DNA of 64,000 bases from Saccharibacillus sp. JS10 (GCF_024436065.1 NZ_JANFNS010000001.1:372001-436000); one strand, 5' to 3'. Positions 27,628-38,827 are shown, numbered from the stretch's first letter. Made by a program: numbers and translations. Notes: generated from the letters alone by a model not told the origin.

Positions 27628-29904
27628 TTATTTCGTTGGTTCTTTTTTCTCTACGCGATCCGCAAACAGGAAATCAAGCTTTTTCTGCTCGGCATTCCAA
27701 GATAATGCGGCATCGAAAGAACGCTCGCCTTTTTTGAACCCTTTAAGCATAAGCGTCTGACCTTTATCCAGCAAACGTTTAACCTGACTTTCCGAGATCG
27801 ATTTGCCGAGAATTTTTTTGGAAATCGTAAATGCGCAAGACGGATAGCCTGTGCATCCATACAATTTCTTTTTGTCGACGACTGCTTTGCCGCAGATCGG
27901 ACAAGTTCCAAGTTCAGCAGATTGGGCATGACCTGTATTACCTTTCGCGCCTTCTCCGTTTGAAGATCCGCTTTTATTGAAAGCAGGGCGCTGTTCGCCG
28001 CTTGGCATGTCTACCGTGAACATCCATTCCTTTTCAGCGGCAAGCGCATCGGATACGATCTTTTGCGCCAATCGCTGAGCTTGCTCCATAAATGCTTTAG
28101 GAGATTCTTGACCTTGGCCGATCTCGCTTAACCGCTGTTCCCATTTTGCGGTCATCTCAGCAGAAGCGAGCACGCTCTCCCCTAGTGCTTCGATGAGTAC
28201 TGTGCCTTTGTTCGTCGCGTACACCATATTTTTGCGCACTTCGATATATTGACGGTCTTTCAGTCCGCCGATAATATTCGCTCGCGTTGCTTCCGTTCCT
28301 AGACCTTCGGTACGTTGAAGCACTTTTTCTAACTCCGCGTTGTCCAAATGTTTCCCAGCCGTTTTCATCAATGTAATCAATTGGCCTTCGGTATACCGTT
28401 TTGGCGGCTGTGTTTTGCCTTCTTTGACTTGAATATCGGCGACATGCCCGGTATTTCCTTTTTGTACAGGTGGGAGCACCGATAAATCTTCGTCGTCTTC
28501 TTCTTTGTTACTTGAATGATCTTCGCTGGCTCCGGCTTTTGGTTTCTTTTTCGGAGTCGGTTCATACAATACTTTGCGCCAGCCTTCTTGCACAATCACT
28601 TTACCTTTAGTCACGAATGTATCTAACTGATCGACTTTGGTAATGAGATTGGTATAATCGATGATTGCTTTTTCTTCATGAGCCGCGATAAGCCGCTTTG
28701 CGATCAATAGATACAAATTCAAATTCATCCCTTGCAGCTTACCGGGAGCCGGCACTTGCTCGGTCGGAATAATCGCATAGTGATCGCCGACTTTGGACGC
28801 ATTGACGTATCGTTTGTTACCGATCAACGTCTTTTTCGGTGGCGGCAAAAACGTATTTAATTGCGGAAATCCACTCAGCTTTTTTAAAATATCGGGAAAT
28901 TGCTTGGCTTCTTCATCGGTCACATAAGACGAATCCGAACGCGGATACGAGATATAACCGTCTAAGTATAATTGTTGCAGCGCACTTAGCGTATCTTGCG
29001 GCGAATATTTGAAAATTTGGTTCGCCGAAGCTTGCAAAGACGATAACGAGAACAGCTGCGGAGGTTGAAACTCTTTGCGCTCCGTTTCGATCGACTCCAC
29101 TACGGCTTCTTTGCCTGCGCAACGATCCGCGATTTCTTTGGCTTCTTCGGGTGTTTTCAGACGAGATTCTTCCCCTTTAAACCATAATCCTTCATATTCC
29201 GCATCGCCGAACGCAAATTTCGCTTTCACTTCCCAAAAAGGCTCAGGCTTAAAATTAGAAATTTCTTTTTCCCGCGTTACGATCAACGCTAAAGTCGGGC
29301 TTTGAACGCGTCCTGTAGAAAATACGCCTTGCACGCCTCTACGCTGAAAAAGTAGCGAATAAACGCGTGAACCGTTCATTCCCACTAGCCAATCCGCGCA
29401 AGAACGACTGACGGCTTCGTAATACAGATTGCGTGTTTCGATTTCTTCTTTGAGATTGGCAAAACCTTGCTCCACCGCTCGCGGTGTCAACGACGAAATC
29501 CATAAACGTTTCATCGGCTTTTTCACACCGCTAAGCTGAATCACGATCCGTACGATATATTCGCCTTCTCGCCCCGCATCGCTTGCGATAATGATCTCTT
29601 TAACTTCCTGACGTTTTAAAAGTTCATTAAGCAAATTGTATTGTTTGGCTTTGCTTGGAGTAATCCGATGCTTGAATTTACCGGGCAAAATAGGCAAACT
29701 ATCCAGACTCCAGCGTTTATAAGACGGATCATATTCTTCCGGCGGAACCAATTCGCAAATATGACCGACTGCCCAACTGACATAAGCGCCATCGGGAAAT
29801 GTCGCACATTTTTCGATCTGAATATATCCCTGCGTTTTTTTATGTTTAAACGGTGCCGCCAGCTTCGCTCCCTGGTCGGGTTTTTCCGCTATGATGAGTT
29901 GCAC
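27628..29904 (-). CDS. topB: DNA topoisomerase III (type IA)
   Basis: 758 residues from GTG at 29904, with AGGAGG 7 nt upstream; the frame stays open further 5' but without a ribosome site. N-terminal Toprim (LIIAEKPDQGAKLAAPF, then SDAGREGEYIVRIV), catalytic Tyr in GYISYPRSDSSYVTDEE, and a C-terminal zinc-ribbon-like repeat CPICGKAVVDKKKLYGCTGYPSC followed by a second topo C-terminal unit. It relaxes negative supercoils and decatenates replication intermediates. A serine/asparagine-rich linker (GASEDHSSNKEEDDEDLS) is present. Confidence 0.94.
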   Translation of the reverse strand: MQLIIAEKPDQGAKLAAPFKHKKTQGYIQIEKCATFPDGAYVSWAVGHICELVPPEEYDPSYKRWSLDSLPILPGKFKHRITPSKAKQYNLLNELLKRQEVKEIIIASDAGREGEYIVRIVIQLSGVKKPMKRLWISSLTPRAVEQGFANLKEEIETRNLYYEAVSRSCADWLVGMNGSRVYSLLFQRRGVQGVFSTGRVQSPTLALIVTREKEISNFKPEPFWEVKAKFAFGDAEYEGLWFKGEESRLKTPEEAKEIADRCAGKEAVVESIETERKEFQPPQLFSLSSLQASANQIFKYSPQDTLSALQQLYLDGYISYPRSDSSYVTDEEAKQFPDILKKLSGFPQLNTFLPPPKKTLIGNKRYVNASKVGDHYAIIPTEQVPAPGKLQGMNLNLYLLIAKRLIAAHEEKAIIDYTNLITKVDQLDTFVTKGKVIVQEGWRKVLYEPTPKKKPKAGASEDHSSNKEEDDEDLSVLPPVQKGNTGHVADIQVKEGKTQPPKRYTEGQLITLMKTAGKHLDNAELEKVLQRTEGLGTEATRANIIGGLKDRQYIEVRKNMVYATNKGTVLIEALGESVLASAEMTAKWEQRLSEIGQGQESPKAFMEQAQRLAQKIVSDALAAEKEWMFTVDMPSGEQRPAFNKSGSSNGEGAKGNTGHAQSAELGTCPICGKAVVDKKKLYGCTGYPSCAFTISKKILGKSISESQVKRLLDKGQTLMLKGFKKGERSFDAALSWNAEQKKLDFLFADRVEKKEPTK

Positions 29905-29934
29905 ATTATCTCCTCCTGTGGAATACAGCAAGCA

Positions 29935-29966
29935 AAAGGTCGAGAGTACGTCTCCCGACCTTTTTA
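29935..29966 (-). terminator. Terminator-like hairpin in the topB leader
   Basis: AAAAGGTCG.GAG pairs with CTC.CGACCTTTT and ends about 30 nt before the topB start. gltD already has its own terminator at 30067-30095, so this second hairpin may act as an attenuator. Confidence 0.55.
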
Positions 29967-30066
29967 GCCACATGACTTACGACCTTTGTATCCGAACTCT
30001 TATTTTAGCATGTAGCCTTATTTTCCGCTACTGATTGAATGCCTCTCTTCAACCCGATAATCGCAC

Positions 30067-30095
30067 AAAAAAACCACTCTGCGCAGAGTGGTTTT
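30067..30095 (-). terminator. Intrinsic terminator of gltD
   Basis: AAAAACCACTCTG and CAGAGTGGTTTTT with short central GC, 12 bp after the gltD stop. Confidence 0.9.
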
Positions 30096-30106
30096 TCATC
30101 AGCCGA

Positions 30107-31594
30107 TTATACCAATACGGTAGCGCCCATCAGGAACTTGTCAACTTCTCTTGCCGCTTCGCGACCTTCGTTGATTGCCCATACAACCAGACTTTGTCCA
30201 CGGCGCATATCGCCCGCAGCAAAGACTTTTTCGGAATTGGTACGGTATTCGCCGTATTTCGCTTTTACATTTGTCCAACGATCCGTTTGCAGACCGAGTT
30301 GCTCAGCAAGGGTCTGTTCCGGACCATCGAATCCGATTGCGATCAATGCCATTTGAGCCGGGAAGACGCGCTCTGTACCTTCAACAGGTGCATATACTTT
30401 GCGTCCAGTCTCATCAACGGTACGTTGAATTTGTACAGTGTGCAGTTCTTTCAAATTGCCTTCTTCGTCGCCGACAAATTTAGTCGTCATGATCGAGAAC
30501 TCACGCGGATCGTCACCGAAGATCGCTTTCGCTTCTTCTTGTGCGTAATCCAATGTGTACACATTCGGGAATTGTGGCCAAGGGTTAGCTTTCATATCGC
30601 GCTCAAGCGGTGCTTTTTTGTGCGTACCGAATTGAGTGACACTGCTGCAACCGTGACGAAGCGAAGTCGCTACACAGTCAGATCCTGTATCGCCGCCGCC
30701 GATTACGATTACATCTTTGCCGGCTGCTGAAATATAGTTACCATCTTCCAGATTAGAATCCAGGTAACTTTTAATCGTACCATTCAAGAAGTCCATCGCA
30801 TACGTTACGCCTTTTAGATGACTGCCTTCAATGTTGAATTCTCGCGGCTTCGTTGCACCGCCGCAAAGTACCACCGCATCAAATTCATCGGTAAGTTGTT
30901 GAGCCGGGATATCTTTACCAATTTCAACCGAAGTGATAAACGTGATGCCTTCAGCCGCAAGCAGATCGACGCGACGCTGTACGACGTTTTTCTCAAGCTT
31001 CATCGAAGGGATGCCGTAAGTCAGAAGCCCGCCTACACGGTCGGAACGTTCATAAACCGTCACATGATGACCTGCTTTGTTCAATTGAGCCGCACATGCC
31101 AGACCTGCAGGACCCGATCCGATGACTGCGACTTTTTTGCCTGTACGCGTTTTTGGCGGTTCAGGTTGTACCCAACCTTCTGCAAAACCACGTTCGATGA
31201 TCTCTTCTTCGATCGATTTAATCGTAACCGGTTGACCAATCAGACCAACGGTACATGATCCTTCGCAAGGAGCCGGACATACACGTCCAGTGAACTCCGG
31301 GAAATTGTTCGTTTTATGCAAACGGTCAAGTGCTTCTCTCCACAATCCGCGATACACCAAGTTGTTCCATTCCGGAATCAAGTTGTGTACCGGGCACCCC
31401 GAAGTGCCACCGCTCATATTCACGCCTACATGGCAGTATGGCGTACCGCAATCCATACATCTAGCACCTTGAGTACGCAATTCTTCTTCCGACATATGTT
31501 TATGGAATTCTTCCCAATCTTTCACGCGTTCAAGCGGGCTGCGATCTGACGGCAGTTGCCGCTTATATTCCATAAATCCAGTAGGTGTAGACAT
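30107..31594 (-). CDS. gltD: Glutamate synthase small (beta) subunit
   Basis: 495 residues from ATG at 31594 (GGGGGAAAC ribosome site). The N-terminus MSTPTGFMEYKRQLPSDRSPLERVKDW and the Fe-S cysteines in CMDCGTPYCHVG, SGCPVHNLIPEW and VCPAPCEGSC are classical. FAD loop VIGSGPAGLACA and NADPH loop VIGGGDTGSDC follow. It feeds electrons from NADPH to GltB for glutamate formation from glutamine and 2-oxoglutarate. No gltB is adjacent in the window; the large subunit must be elsewhere. Confidence 0.93.
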   Translation of the reverse strand: MSTPTGFMEYKRQLPSDRSPLERVKDWEEFHKHMSEEELRTQGARCMDCGTPYCHVGVNMSGGTSGCPVHNLIPEWNNLVYRGLWREALDRLHKTNNFPEFTGRVCPAPCEGSCTVGLIGQPVTIKSIEEEIIERGFAEGWVQPEPPKTRTGKKVAVIGSGPAGLACAAQLNKAGHHVTVYERSDRVGGLLTYGIPSMKLEKNVVQRRVDLLAAEGITFITSVEIGKDIPAQQLTDEFDAVVLCGGATKPREFNIEGSHLKGVTYAMDFLNGTIKSYLDSNLEDGNYISAAGKDVIVIGGGDTGSDCVATSLRHGCSSVTQFGTHKKAPLERDMKANPWPQFPNVYTLDYAQEEAKAIFGDDPREFSIMTTKFVGDEEGNLKELHTVQIQRTVDETGRKVYAPVEGTERVFPAQMALIAIGFDGPEQTLAEQLGLQTDRWTNVKAKYGEYRTNSEKVFAAGDMRRGQSLVVWAINEGREAAREVDKFLMGATVLV

Positions 31595-31751
31595 GAAACG
31601 TTTCCCCCATCCGCATAAGTTCTTAATTTTTTTATCTATTCTATCACAAGCGATATATTTCAACCATACTATCATTTTACGAAGATCGTTTGAAATAGAC
31701 TATGCGGAAATTAATTTGCATTTTGTGAATATTCATTCGCATTTTTTGCTT

Positions 31752-32246
31752 TTAATTCACAGAACGCTCGTAAACTTGAAACTCATGTTCATACTTATTT
31801 TTTTCGTCGACGATTCCTTTTTCCGAAGACACTAATTTCCAAGCCGACTTATCTAACGATGGGAAAAAGGTATCTCCTTCGAACGTACCTTGCACCTGAG
31901 TGACGCGCAATTGATCCGCGATCGGCAGGTAAAGAGCATAAATTTCGGCGCCGCCGATAATCATCACTTCTTCGCTCTCTGCCATCTGTAACGCCTCTTC
32001 GATCGAATGAACGACGGTAGCCCCTTCGGCTTGAAAAGCTTTATTTCGTGTAAGCACGATGTTTTGGCGATCTTTAAGCGGCTTGGAACCAAAAGACTCC
32101 CAAGTTTTACGCCCCATCACAATAGCTTTACCTACTGTTTGACTTTTAAAATAAGCAAGATCTGCCGGAAGCCGCCATGGCATTGTATTGTTTTTTCCAA
32201 TCAATTCTTGTTCGTCTTGTGCCCAAATCAATGTAATTACAGACAT
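31752..32246 (-). CDS. folA: Dihydrofolate reductase
   Basis: 164 residues. IWAQDEQELIGKNNTMPWRLPADLAYFKSQTVGKAIVMGRKTWESFGSKPLKDRQNIVLTRN is the DHFR core: the Met20-type loop, an active-site acidic residue in LPADLAYFK, and the NADPH-binding GRKTWES. VMIIGGAEIYALYLP is the second NADPH motif. It regenerates tetrahydrofolate from the dihydrofolate made by thyA, located 9 bp upstream; the two form an operon. Confidence 0.95.
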   Translation of the reverse strand: MSVITLIWAQDEQELIGKNNTMPWRLPADLAYFKSQTVGKAIVMGRKTWESFGSKPLKDRQNIVLTRNKAFQAEGATVVHSIEEALQMAESEEVMIIGGAEIYALYLPIADQLRVTQVQGTFEGDTFFPSLDKSAWKLVSSEKGIVDEKNKYEHEFQVYERSVN

Positions 32247-32255
32247 GTGCTCCTC

Positions 32256-33059
32256 CTAAATCGCAATCGGAGCTTTGATGCCCGGTTGTGGATGATAATC
32301 AACAAATTCGAAATCTTCAAACTGGTAATCGAAAATCGAATCGGGTTTACGCAAAATTTTAAGCTGCGGCAGCTCGCCTGGCTCTCGCTGTAATTGCGTT
32401 TTGACTTGTTCGATATGGTTAGAGTAGATATGGACATCCCCGCCCGACCAGATGAATTCGCCCACTTCCAGATCACATTGCTGCGCAATCATATGGGTAA
32501 GCAGCGCGTAACTTGCGATATTGAAAGGCAATCCCAGGAACGTATCGACCGAACGCATCGTCAGCATGCAAGACAGCTTGCCGTTCGCGACATAAAATTG
32601 GAACAACAAATGACAAGGCGGCAGCTTCATCTGATCGATCTCTGCGACATTCCATGCGCTTACGATATGTCGGCGAGAATCGGGGTTTGTTTTGATCGAA
32701 TGAATCAGTTGCGAGATTTGGTCGATTTTGCGACCATCCGGTGCTTCCCAAGCCCGCCACTGCGAACCGTATACCGGCCCTAACTCTCCGTTTTCGTCTG
32801 CCCATTCATTCCAGATCCGGACTCCGTTTTCTTGCAAATAGCCTACGTTCGTATCGCCTTTAAGGAACCATAACAGTTCATGCACAATTGATTTCAAATG
32901 CAGTTTTTTTGTAGTCAGTAATGGAAACCCTTCGTTCAAATCAAAATGCAATTGACGTCCAAATACCGAGACCGTTCCTGTACCCGTACGGTCCCCTCGC
33001 TCTGTACCATTATCCAAAACATCTTGCAATAAATCTAAATATTTACGCAAAGCTTCCAC
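32256..33059 (-). CDS. thyA: Thymidylate synthase (ThyA type)
   Basis: 267 residues, normal for Thy[26 protein letters not shown], the catalytic Cys in [41 protein letters not shown] and [15 protein letters not shown] are all present. It converts dUMP to dTMP with methylene-tetrahydrofolate. The start is GTG at 33059. Coupled to folA. Confidence 0.96.
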   Translation of the reverse strand: MEALRKYLDLLQDVLDNGTERGDRTGTGTVSVFGRQLHFDLNEGFPLLTTKKLHLKSIVHELLWFLKGDTNVGYLQENGVRIWNEWADENGELGPVYGSQWRAWEAPDGRKIDQISQLIHSIKTNPDSRRHIVSAWNVAEIDQMKLPPCHLLFQFYVANGKLSCMLTMRSVDTFLGLPFNIASYALLTHMIAQQCDLEVGEFIWSGGDVHIYSNHIEQVKTQLQREPGELPQLKILRKPDSIFDYQFEDFEFVDYHPQPGIKAPIAI

Positions 33060-33194
33060 CTCTATCCCAAAATATCCAAAACCCTAAAAACAACTTTCAG
33101 TACAAAACGTACTTTCAACTTATCGTCTGTTTAGTCTACCATGTAATCTTGTTAACATACATATTTCAATATAGCTTTTTTATAGATTTTCGTA

Positions 33195-33230
33195 ATAAAA
33201 AAAGCGGACGCCGCTAGGGCATCCGCTTTT
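33195..33230 (-). terminator. Terminator of the pdh operon
   Basis: Minus strand AAAAGCGGATGCCC and GGCGTCCGCTTTT stem, then TTTTATTA, just after the pdhD stop. Confidence 0.85.
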
Positions 33231-33247
33231 GAAAAAGAACGTTTATT

Positions 33248-34672
33248 TTAGCGTTTTTTTGGAGCAATTGCGTGGATCGGGTTACCCAGAACCAACTCAG
33301 CTGCTTCCATCACGATTTCGCCCAATGTTGGGTGAGCGTGAATAGTCAGAGCCAGATCTTCAAGAGTTGCGCCCATTTCGACAGCAAGACCCATTTCAGC
33401 GATCATGTTTGTCGCTTCAAGACCTACGATTTGGCTACCCAAGACAACACCCGTGCTTTCTTCAGCAACGATTTTCACGAAGCCTTCTGGGTGGTTCAAG
33501 GATACAGCACGACCGTTACCGCCGTAGCTGAATTTACCTGCTACTACGTTGAAGCCTTTTTCTTTTGCTTCTTTTTCAGTCAGACCTACGCTAGAGCATT
33601 CTGGATCCGTGAAGACTACAGCAGGCATACATTTGTAATCGACAACGGACGAATGTCCTGCGATTGCTTCTGCTGCAACTTTACCTTCATACGAAGCTTT
33701 GTGCGCCAATGCCAGACCCGGAACGATATCGCCGATTGCGAAGATGTGTGGAATGTTTGTGCGACCTTGTTCGTCGACTTTGATCAGACCACGCTCGTCC
33801 AGTTCGATTTCGATCAGATCCAGACCCAGTTCGCCATCGGTATTTGGACGACGTCCAACCGTTACGAGCAAGTAGTCTGCTGTGATTTCTTTATCTTCTC
33901 CGCCAACGGAGAATTTCACAGTTACATCTTTATCGGTTTGTGTAGCACTTTCAGCTTTAGCATTTGCATGGATCTCAATGCCGTTTTTCTTCATAGTTTT
34001 CGAAACGAGGTTAGTCATGTCTTTGTCGAAGCCTGGAAGAACGGTATCCAGACCTTCGATAATCGTAACTTTCGTTCCGAATTTCGCGTACATTTGACCC
34101 AGCTCTGCACCGATATAACCGCCGCCGATTACAACGAGGCTTTTCGGAATTTCTGGCAAGTTCAGAGCTTCTGTCGAAGACAGAATGCGTCCGCCGAATG
34201 GGAAAGGCTTAAGTTCGATCGGACGGGAACCTGTAGCGATAATGCAGTTTTTGAAGCGGTAGCGTGGCGATTCGTGATCGTTGAATACGCGTGCTTCGTT
34301 TTGGTTGATGAACATGCACTCACCGTTGAAGACTTCAACGTTGTTGCCTTTCAACAATCCGCTTACGCCGTTTGTCATTTTTTTAACAACGCCGTTTTTG
34401 AATTCTTGAGTTTTAGCGAAATCAACTTTAACGTCAGTTGCCGTTACGCCGAAAGCATCGCCGTGCAACGCGTTTTCGTAGCTGTGTGCAGCCGAGATCA
34501 AAGCTTTAGAAGGGATACAACCACGGTTCAGGCAGACACCACCGAGTTCGGATTTGTCCACGATAAGAACCTTTTGTCCCAATTGAGAAGCGCGGATAGC
34601 GGCTACATAGCCACCAGGTCCCGCACCGATTACCAATGTGTCGATATCTAAGGAAGCGTCTCCTACTACCAT
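33248..34672 (-). CDS. pdhD: Dihydrolipoamide dehydrogenase (E3)
   Basis: 474 residues. FAD motif VIGAGPGGYVAAIRASQLG, redox disulphide GGVCLNRGCIPSK, NAD motif VVIGGGYIGAELGQMYAKFG, FAIGDIVPGLALAHKASYEG and the active-site HAHPTLGE. It reoxidises the lipoyl groups of E2 in the pyruvate dehydrogenase complex. It is the last gene of pdhABCD, 3 bp after pdhC. The exactly codon-aligned antisense frame is open through most of the gene, so the sense frame avoids TTA, CTA and TCA codons, as in highly expressed genes. Confidence 0.96.
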   Translation of the reverse strand: MVVGDASLDIDTLVIGAGPGGYVAAIRASQLGQKVLIVDKSELGGVCLNRGCIPSKALISAAHSYENALHGDAFGVTATDVKVDFAKTQEFKNGVVKKMTNGVSGLLKGNNVEVFNGECMFINQNEARVFNDHESPRYRFKNCIIATGSRPIELKPFPFGGRILSSTEALNLPEIPKSLVVIGGGYIGAELGQMYAKFGTKVTIIEGLDTVLPGFDKDMTNLVSKTMKKNGIEIHANAKAESATQTDKDVTVKFSVGGEDKEITADYLLVTVGRRPNTDGELGLDLIEIELDERGLIKVDEQGRTNIPHIFAIGDIVPGLALAHKASYEGKVAAEAIAGHSSVVDYKCMPAVVFTDPECSSVGLTEKEAKEKGFNVVAGKFSYGGNGRAVSLNHPEGFVKIVAEESTGVVLGSQIVGLEATNMIAEMGLAVEMGATLEDLALTIHAHPTLGEIVMEAAELVLGNPIHAIAPKKR

Positions 34673-34675
34673 TGT

Positions 34676-36355
34676 TTATACCTCCATTACCATCAGCTCG
34701 GGATTAGCGAGCAGGGATTTAAGATAGTTCATGCAATTTTGTGCAGTTGCGCCATCGATCAGACGGTGGTCGAAGCTGAGGGAAAGAGCCATCATTGGTG
34801 CAGCTACGATTTCGCCATTTCTGACAATCGCTTTTTCACTAATGCGACCTGTTCCGAGAATTGCAACTTCTGGATAGTTGATGATTGGTGTGAAGAACAT
34901 ACCGCCTGCGGAACCGATATTCGTAATAGAGATCGTGCTGCCTCTCATTTCGTTCGGAGCAAGCTTGCCTTCGCGGCCGCGTTTTGCCAAATCGCTGATC
35001 GATTCTGCGATCTTGAACACGCTTTTGCGGTCAGCATCTTTGATAACAGGTACGATCAGACCGTTTTCTGTGTCTGTTGCAATACCAATATCATAATGCT
35101 TTTTGTATACGATCTCGTTAGCTGCTTCGTCGATCGAAGCGTTCAGAGCTGGGAATTCACGAACCGCAGCAACCAAAGCTTTGACGATGAATGGCAGATA
35201 CGTCACTTTAACTCCTTTTTTCTCAGCAAGTGGTTTCATACGCGTACGGAAAGCAACCAATTCTGTTACGTCTACTTCGTCCATGATCGTAACGTGCGGT
35301 GCTGTGTATGCGGATTTAACCATAGCGTTCGAAATCGCTTTGCGGATACCTTTGAATGGTACGCGCTCTTCGTCTGCTGCCGCAGGAATCGCTGTAGGAG
35401 CCGATGCTGCTTTTGCAGGAGCTTCTGTTTTCGCTGCCGGTGCTTCTGTAGGTGCAGCTGCAGGAGTCGAAGCAACAGCTGGTGCTTGACCGCCGTTTTT
35501 CTTGAAGTTCTCAACGTCTTCACGCGAGATTTTGCCGTTTTTGCCTGTGCCTTGAACTTGGCTCAAGTCTACGCTTTCTTCGCGAGCGAATTTGCGTACG
35601 CTTGGCGTAGCCAATACTTCGCGGCTTGGAGCGCCCGCAGTCGAAGCAGCCGCAGGAGCCGATACTGGAGCTTTTGCTTCAGCAGCAGGAGCGGAATCTT
35701 CAACCGTTTCCGAACCTTCTGGCAGTTCGCCTTCAACTTCGATGATTGCTACGATGTCGCCGACATGGTGGGTTTCACCGTCTGCTACACGCACTTCAAG
35801 TACTGTACCGTTTACCGGGCAAGGCACTTCAACAACAGCTTTATCATTTTGAACTTCCATGATAATATCGTCGTCTGTTACTTTGTCTCCAGCTTTGATA
35901 TGCATTTTGACGATTTCGCCTTCATGCAGACCTTCGCCAAGTTCTGGGAACTTGTAAGCGAATTTGTTGCTGCCGGAAGCCGAACCTTGCGATGCCGAAG
36001 GATCAGCTGTTGCAGGAGAAGAAGCTGCGCTTGTATCTGCTCCGCCTACTGCTGCGTTTGCTTCTTGAGCTGCATCTGCTTCAGGAGCGCTTTCCGAACC
36101 TTCTGGCAGTTCGCCTTCTGCTTCGATAATTGCGATAACGTCGCCAACATGGTGAGTTTCACCGTCTGCTGCGCGAACTTCAAGTACTGTACCGTTTACT
36201 GGGCAAGGTACTTCAACAACGGCTTTATCGTTTTGAACTTCCATGATAATGTCGTCGTCTGTTACTTTGTCTCCAGCTTTGATGTGCATTTTGACGATTT
36301 CGCCTTCATGCAGACCTTCGCCGAGCTCTGGGAATTTATATTCAAATTTTGCCAC
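34676..36355 (-). CDS. pdhC: Dihydrolipoamide acetyltransferase (E2) with two lipoyl domains
   Basis: 559 residues, GTG start with AAGGAGG. Lipoyl domain 1 (2-88, lipoyl Lys K44) and lipoyl domain 2 (130-216, K172) are nearly identical. They are separated by an Ala/Ser/Pro linker, followed by the E1/E3-binding domain ([34 protein letters not shown], about 257-295), a second Ala/Pro linker and the catalytic domain ending in [13 protein letters not shown]. It forms the core of the pyruvate dehydrogenase complex. B. subtilis PdhC has one lipoyl domain, so the duplication is a local expansion. Confidence 0.96.
   Translation of the reverse strand: MAKFEYKFPELGEGLHEGEIVKMHIKAGDKVTDDDIIMEVQNDKAVVEVPCPVNGTVLEVRAADGETHHVGDVIAIIEAEGELPEGSESAPEADAAQEANAAVGGADTSAASSPATADPSASQGSASGSNKFAYKFPELGEGLHEGEIVKMHIKAGDKVTDDDIIMEVQNDKAVVEVPCPVNGTVLEVRVADGETHHVGDIVAIIEVEGELPEGSETVEDSAPAAEAKAPVSAPAAASTAGAPSREVLATPSVRKFAREESVDLSQVQGTGKNGKISREDVENFKKNGGQAPAVASTPAAAPTEAPAAKTEAPAKAASAPTAIPAAADEERVPFKGIRKAISNAMVKSAYTAPHVTIMDEVDVTELVAFRTRMKPLAEKKGVKVTYLPFIVKALVAAVREFPALNASIDEAANEIVYKKHYDIGIATDTENGLIVPVIKDADRKSVFKIAESISDLAKRGREGKLAPNEMRGSTISITNIGSAGGMFFTPIINYPEVAILGTGRISEKAIVRNGEIVAAPMMALSLSFDHRLIDGATAQNCMNYLKSLLANPELMVMEV
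35708..36092 (-). repeat. Tandem lipoyl-domain duplication inside pdhC (spans 35708-35968 and 36092-36352)
   Basis: Two segments of about 87 codons encode lipoyl domains differing at only a few residues (for example RAADG versus [15 protein letters not shown] versus [10 protein letters not shown]), with near-identical DNA. The coordinates mark the second copy and the linker between them. This looks like duplication kept uniform by gene conversion. Confidence 0.75.
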
Positions 36356-36385
36356 GTTGCACTACCTCCTTCTGGTTATTGCAAA

Positions 36386-37363
36386 TTAAAATTCAAGAAC
36401 TTTTTTAACGCTCGTGATGATACGCTCCGGTGTAGGCAGCCATGCATCCTCGATTTGCGCGAACGCGTAAACCGTATCCGGAGGAGTAACACGCAGGACA
36501 GGAGCTTCAAGATGAAGAATTGCTTTTTCATTGATTTGCGCAATCACTTCAGCAGCTACGCCGGAAGTTTTTTGAGCTTCTTGAACCACGATTGCACGGT
36601 TCGTTTTTTTGATCGAAGTTACGATCGTGTCGATGTCGAGTGGGTTTAATGTGCGAAGATCGATAACTTCAGCTTGGATGCCGTCTTTTTCGAGTTGTTC
36701 AGCAGCTTTAACCGAAGTGTGTACGCACATGCCGTAAGTCAGGATCGTAACGTCCGAACCTTCACGAACTACATTAGCTTTACCCAATTCAACTGTATAT
36801 TCACCTTCCGGAACTTCAGCGCGGAAAGCATGGTACAAGTTCAAGTGCTCCATGAAGAACACGGGATCGTTATCGCGGATTGCAGAGATCAGCAAGCCTT
36901 TTGCATCGTAAGGGTTCGAAGGAACCACAACTTTGATACCCGGGCTTTGTACGAGCAGACCTTCAAGTGCATCAGTGTGCAACTCAGCTGCTTTTACGCC
37001 GCCGCCGAAAGGTGTACGGAATACGATCGGCGAGTTGTAACGACCGCCAGAACGGTAACGCATACGTGCCGCTTGTACGATCATTTGGTCGAGAGCTTCG
37101 AAGATAAAGCCAACGAACTGAATTTCTGCGATTGGACGGAAGCCTTGTACGCCCAGACCAACAGCCATACCGCCGATTGCGGATTCAGCCAGTGGAGTAT
37201 CGAATACGCGCTCTTCGCCGAATTCTTTTTGCAGCCCTTCTGTTACACGGAATACGCCACCCACGTTACCTACGTCTTCACCGAAGATCAGAACGTTAGA
37301 GTCACGGTTCAGTTCCACGCGCATTGCGTCGCGGATTGCTTCTTTCATATTCATTTGTGCCAT
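36386..37363 (-). CDS. pdhB: Pyruvate dehydrogenase E1 beta subunit
   Basis: 325 residues, the standard length. [68 protein letters not shown] is the beta-subunit N-terminus that supplies the catalytic Glu to thiamine diphosphate; [19 protein letters not shown] and [11 protein letters not shown] follow. It pairs with PdhA to decarboxylate pyruvate. It is separated from pdhA by 119 bp containing a hairpin, more than the other gaps of the operon. Confidence 0.96.
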   Translation of the reverse strand: MAQMNMKEAIRDAMRVELNRDSNVLIFGEDVGNVGGVFRVTEGLQKEFGEERVFDTPLAESAIGGMAVGLGVQGFRPIAEIQFVGFIFEALDQMIVQAARMRYRSGGRYNSPIVFRTPFGGGVKAAELHTDALEGLLVQSPGIKVVVPSNPYDAKGLLISAIRDNDPVFFMEHLNLYHAFRAEVPEGEYTVELGKANVVREGSDVTILTYGMCVHTSVKAAEQLEKDGIQAEVIDLRTLNPLDIDTIVTSIKKTNRAIVVQEAQKTSGVAAEVIAQINEKAILHLEAPVLRVTPPDTVYAFAQIEDAWLPTPERIITSVKKVLEF

Positions 37364-37441
37364 TGCTACATTTCCTCCTTAACGTTACGTTCGATGGATA
37401 ACACTCTATATCGTAAAAATAATATGCATGATTAAAAGGTT

Positions 37442-37470
37442 CGATTGAGCATCATTCAGATACTCAATCG
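37442..37470 (-). promoter_or_regulatory. Hairpin in the pdhA-pdhB gap
   Basis: CGATTGAG (37442-37449) and CTCAATCG (37463-37470) pair over 8 bp with a 13-nt loop. The right arm overlaps AATCGG..CCGATT (37466-37479). There is no T-run long enough for a terminator, so it may be an RNA-processing or stability site. Confidence 0.35.
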
Positions 37471-37482
37471 GAACCGATTATT

Positions 37483-38556
<1,074 letters not shown>

Positions 38557-38603
38557 TCACCCCAATAAAAAATTTGAATATCATGTCCCTCTGTTATATC
38601 ATT

Positions 38604-38632
38604 ATTATACACCTGTTGCATAGCGTAGTCAA
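38604..38632 (-). promoter_or_regulatory. Sigma-A promoter of the pdh operon
   Basis: Minus strand TTGACT (38627-38632), a 17-nt spacer and a perfect TATAAT (38604-38609). A strong vegetative promoter in keeping with the codon bias of the operon. Confidence 0.85.
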
Positions 38633-38664
38633 AGAAATTGAGCATATTTGTTCATCAATTTCTT
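38632..38664. promoter_or_regulatory. 10-bp inverted repeat abutting the pdh -35 element
   Basis: AAGAAATTGA (38632-38641) and TCAATTTCTT (38655-38664) pair perfectly around 13 bp and touch the -35 hexamer. The position suits an activator or repressor site; the binding protein is unknown. Confidence 0.45.
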
Positions 38665-38667
38665 ATA

Positions 38668-38696
38668 TTGTATATATAACAGGGTAATCATATTAT
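38668..38696 (+). promoter_or_regulatory. Candidate promoter of the esterase gene
   Basis: TTGTAT (38668-38673), a 17-nt spacer and TATTAT (38691-38696) on the plus strand, about 130 bp before the esterase start. Confidence 0.4.
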
Positions 38697-38827
38697 TATA
38701 ACAAGAAGGATAGTCCGAACATTTCTTGCCTGTTCATCCACAACGTTTTCATCTTACCGCATTCGCGCACGCCATGTAAAGCACGTGCAAAATGAAGCTT
38801 TAAAACATATAAAAGGAGAGAGTTCTG

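Noticed and set aside
31595-31604. GAAACGTTTC palindrome before gltD, considered as a CcpA cre site
   Set aside because: It is shorter than a cre and lacks the flanking TG/CA spacing. It overlaps the region between ribosome site and start codon.
33272-34651. 459-codon plus-strand frame over pdhD
   Set aside because: Antisense shadow in the same register, same explanation; pdhD on the other strand is certain.
34739-36649. 636-codon open frame on the plus strand over pdhC and part of pdhB
   Set aside because: It is exactly codon-aligned antisense to pdhC, has a low-complexity Cys/Phe-rich translation and no ribosome site. Explained by codon bias of the sense gene.
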